DNA of 7,391 bases from Clostridia bacterium (lineage in GTDB: Bacteria > Bacillota_A > Clostridia > Oscillospirales > Acutalibacteraceae), in assembly GCA_017549665.1 (NCBI GenBank), contig JAFYUD010000225.1:1-7391 (forward strand), in the 5' to 3' direction. Positions within the stretch are counted from its first letter, which is position 1. Each line of letters begins with the position of its first letter. The notes below the pieces were generated by a model, which did no database searches, was not told the origin of the DNA, and was given only the letters and a program-made list of their open reading frames with translations. This document shows, piece after piece, positions 5,416-7,391 of the stretch. A program made the position numbers and the translations under genes.

Positions 5416-7391
5416 TTATCCTGCTTTATTTTCTTCTTCAAGAAGTCTGTATGCGACCTTGCCCACAAGTGTTTTCGGCAGGTCTTCCCGGAATTCAATT
5501 TCACGGGGCAATTCATATGATGCCACATACTTGCGGCAATGCAGAATTATATCTGCCTTCATTTTTTCATTTGCCTGAGATTTATCCTTAAGCACAATAT
5601 ACGCTTTTATGCTTTCCATCCTGTATTCATCATGCACACCGACCACACAGCAGCAGTCCACTGCAGGATGCATTTCAAGTGCCTTTTCCACCTGAGACGG
5701 GTAAATATTATATCCTGAAGAAACTATCATCCGTTTTATACGCTGTCTGAAATAGACATATCCGTCACTGTCAATACATCCCATATCACCTGTATGAAGC
5801 CAGACTCTTCCGTCTTCATGGATTCTCAGTGCAGATGCAGTTTCCTCTCCGTTTTCAAGATATCCCAGCATAACGGTAGGTCCGCTGATTACGATTTCAC
5901 CGTCTGTGCCGTGAGGCAATGCACATGTTGTACCTACATTGACGATTTTGTACAGCGTGTCGGGAAACGGCAGACCGATACTTCCTTCCTTGTACGCATG
6001 CTTCGGAGTCAGACAGCTTGCTGTCACACACTCGGTCAGACCGTAACCCTCCCTGACCTGAATATACGCACCGTGAGAATGAAGAAAGCTGTCAACATTC
6101 TTTTTTAATTCAGCAGGCATGGAATCACCGCCCGAAAACATTCCTTTAAGAAAAGACAGCTTCTCATTTTCAAAATCTTTACTGCCGATAAGCATTCTGA
6201 AAATAGTAGGTACACCTGCAATAAAATTCGGTTTTTCCCTGAGCATTGTCGTTGCATATTCCTTAGTATTCACCTGAGGCATAAGCACACAGCAGGCATT
6301 ATGCACAAGCACGGTATGAATTCCGATACCGAGTCCGAAGCCGTGAAACATGGGCATTGCAGACAGATTCTTAAGTCCTCTTGAAAACTCACACTCCATG
6401 GCTATTCTTGCCTGCATTGCAAGTGCATTGAAATTCATATCTGACAGCATTATCCCCTTCGGCTCACCTGTTGTGCCGCCGCTGTAAAGAATTACAGCAG
6501 GTCTGTTTTTATCATATACTATGTCAGGCAATTCACTTTTTTTACCTTCTGCAACCAATTCACTCCACAGCATACCGCCTCTTTCATCAGGAAAAGAAAG
6601 ATAATCCTTGCCCTTTACTGCAGTGTAAGCAAGCTTAAGATGAGGTTTCAGCTCATCCTGAATTCTTGCAACAATTATTTCAGTTTCAAGTCCTGCATTC
6701 TTTATTGCATCCGAAACCTTTTCATAAAACAGGTCGGGAGTGAGAATCATTCTGCTTTTTGAAAGCTTAAGATAATATGCTATCTCCTTTTCAGCAGAAA
6801 GCGGATGTATAAAGCTTGCAACAGCACCGATGCGGTTGAGTGCATAAAGACAATCAACGGCCTGTGGTGTATTCGGCATACAAATCGTCACAACATCGCC
6901 CTGCCTGATTCCTTTTCCATACAATCCTGCCGCAGCTTTTTCAATACGGTCAATAAGCTGTCTGTAGGTTATGGCTTTTCCTTTAAAAATACAGGCATTG
7001 TCATCAGGCAGCCTCTGTGCCGATTCATAAATCATCTGAAACATTGTCTTTTCCGGATAATGCAGATGTATTTCACTGTCATATACCACACTGTCATATT
7101 TTTTAAAAAAGTCTGAAAGACAAGTACAATACTTCTCTTTTTCATCACATACTGCACTCATGTGCTGCGAATTTTCAAAAGCATGAAGCTCCTTTTTCCC
7201 GTGACAGTTTCTGAAATTTTCAAATGCAAAGTCAACGGGTGCTTCATTGTCCTTTCTGCCGTGAAGCAGAAGCACAGGACGGCTGCACGATTTCAGCGCC
7301 TCACATACACAATAATCATGAAGACTTATTCCGTATTTTTTCATAAGGAAGCTGTCAAGCTTTTCTGCATCATGATTATTTCCGATATTAT
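5416..7391 (-). CDS. Alpha/beta hydrolase-AMP-dependent acyl-CoA ligase fusion, C-terminal part
   Basis: Partial: the frame is open to the right edge. Numbering from the Met codon at 7344, which has no SD and is internal, residues 1-82 are the C-terminal third of an alpha/beta hydrolase: PVLLLHGRKDNEAP with catalytic-type D32, and NSQHMS with H61; the nucleophile Ser would lie outside the window. Residues about 95-642 form a complete adenylate-forming enzyme: YSGGTTGEPKG (287-297), YGLTE (434-438), TGD (518-520), RIKRMIVSSGYNIYPSQVE and PKTLVGK with the catalytic lysine K629. The YSGGTTG and SGYNIYP variants resemble FadD-type medium/long-chain fatty acyl-CoA ligases, which activate acids to acyl-AMP and then acyl-CoA. 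Fusion to a hydrolase suggests release of an acyl group from an ester followed by activation (inference). No transmembrane segment is seen. The promoter is off-window. Confidence 0.88.
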   Translation of the reverse strand, partial: NIGNNHDAEKLDSFLMKKYGISLHDYCVCEALKSCSRPVLLLHGRKDNEAPVDFAFENFRNCHGKKELHAFENSQHMSAVCDEKEKYCTCLSDFFKKYDSVVYDSEIHLHYPEKTMFQMIYESAQRLPDDNACIFKGKAITYRQLIDRIEKAAAGLYGKGIRQGDVVTICMPNTPQAVDCLYALNRIGAVASFIHPLSAEKEIAYYLKLSKSRMILTPDLFYEKVSDAIKNAGLETEIIVARIQDELKPHLKLAYTAVKGKDYLSFPDERGGMLWSELVAEGKKSELPDIVYDKNRPAVILYSGGTTGEPKGIMLSDMNFNALAMQARIAMECEFSRGLKNLSAMPMFHGFGLGIGIHTVLVHNACCVLMPQVNTKEYATTMLREKPNFIAGVPTIFRMLIGSKDFENEKLSFLKGMFSGGDSMPAELKKNVDSFLHSHGAYIQVREGYGLTECVTASCLTPKHAYKEGSIGLPFPDTLYKIVNVGTTCALPHGTDGEIVISGPTVMLGYLENGEETASALRIHEDGRVWLHTGDMGCIDSDGYVYFRQRIKRMIVSSGYNIYPSQVEKALEMHPAVDCCCVVGVHDEYRMESIKAYIVLKDKSQANEKMKADIILHCRKYVASYELPREIEFREDLPKTLVGKVAYRLLEEENKAG

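Noticed and set aside
7342..7344. ATG at 7344 as the true start of the ligase gene
   Set aside because: No SD precedes it, the frame stays open to the window edge, and it would start in the middle of an alpha/beta-hydrolase domain.

Overview
The window looks like chromosomal DNA from a low-to-medium GC anaerobic Firmicute, most likely a gut or rumen Clostridia (Oscillospiraceae/Ruminococcus-like). This is inferred from the gene types (a clostridial-style PurC, a PHP-domain phosphoesterase, an XRE regulator with a membrane tail), the strong SD sites, the sharp intrinsic terminators and the AT-rich spacers. No rRNA, tRNA, CRISPR array or transposase gene is visible.

Layout, left to right. (1) 1-500: 3' end of purC (SAICAR synthase), closed by a strong intrinsic terminator. 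(2) 543-1882: an almost ideal SigA-type promoter and a PHP-family metal-dependent phosphoesterase. (3) 1880-2012: a 133-bp AT-rich palindromic repeat element, followed by an intrinsic terminator (2012-2046) that lies inside the 3' end of the next, convergent gene. (4) 2010-2963, minus strand: a stand-alone acyltransferase of the 2-oxoacid dehydrogenase E2 catalytic-domain family. (5) 2964-3179: a divergent control region with a 15-bp palindrome, a cluster of TTGCA words and a clear promoter for the rightward gene. (6) 3180-3782: an XRE-family DNA-binding protein with four predicted membrane helices, probably starting at TTG. (7) 3780-3905: a second copy of the repeat element in the same orientation. 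(8) 3920-5383: a large polytopic membrane protein I cannot assign. (9) 5388-5411: a bidirectional terminator. (10) 5416-7391, minus strand: the C-terminal 657 codons of an alpha/beta-hydrolase-AMP-dependent acyl-CoA ligase fusion that runs off the right edge.

The most unusual structure is the repeat pair. The copies are identical except for a heptanucleotide array (5 units versus 4, with one further A/T difference). They are bounded by TA dinucleotides, have 10/13 terminal inverted repeats, and three of their four ends form the TAA stop codon of the neighbouring gene. They flank, exactly 1900 bp apart, the acyltransferase/regulator pair. This looks like a small non-autonomous element (MITE-like, TA-target type), and the two copies could exchange or delete the DNA between them.

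Functionally, the acyltransferase and the hydrolase/acyl-CoA ligase are both acyl-group enzymes. The regulator and the unknown membrane protein are likely co-transcribed. A lipid or acyl-modification module is a reasonable guess but is not shown by the sequence.
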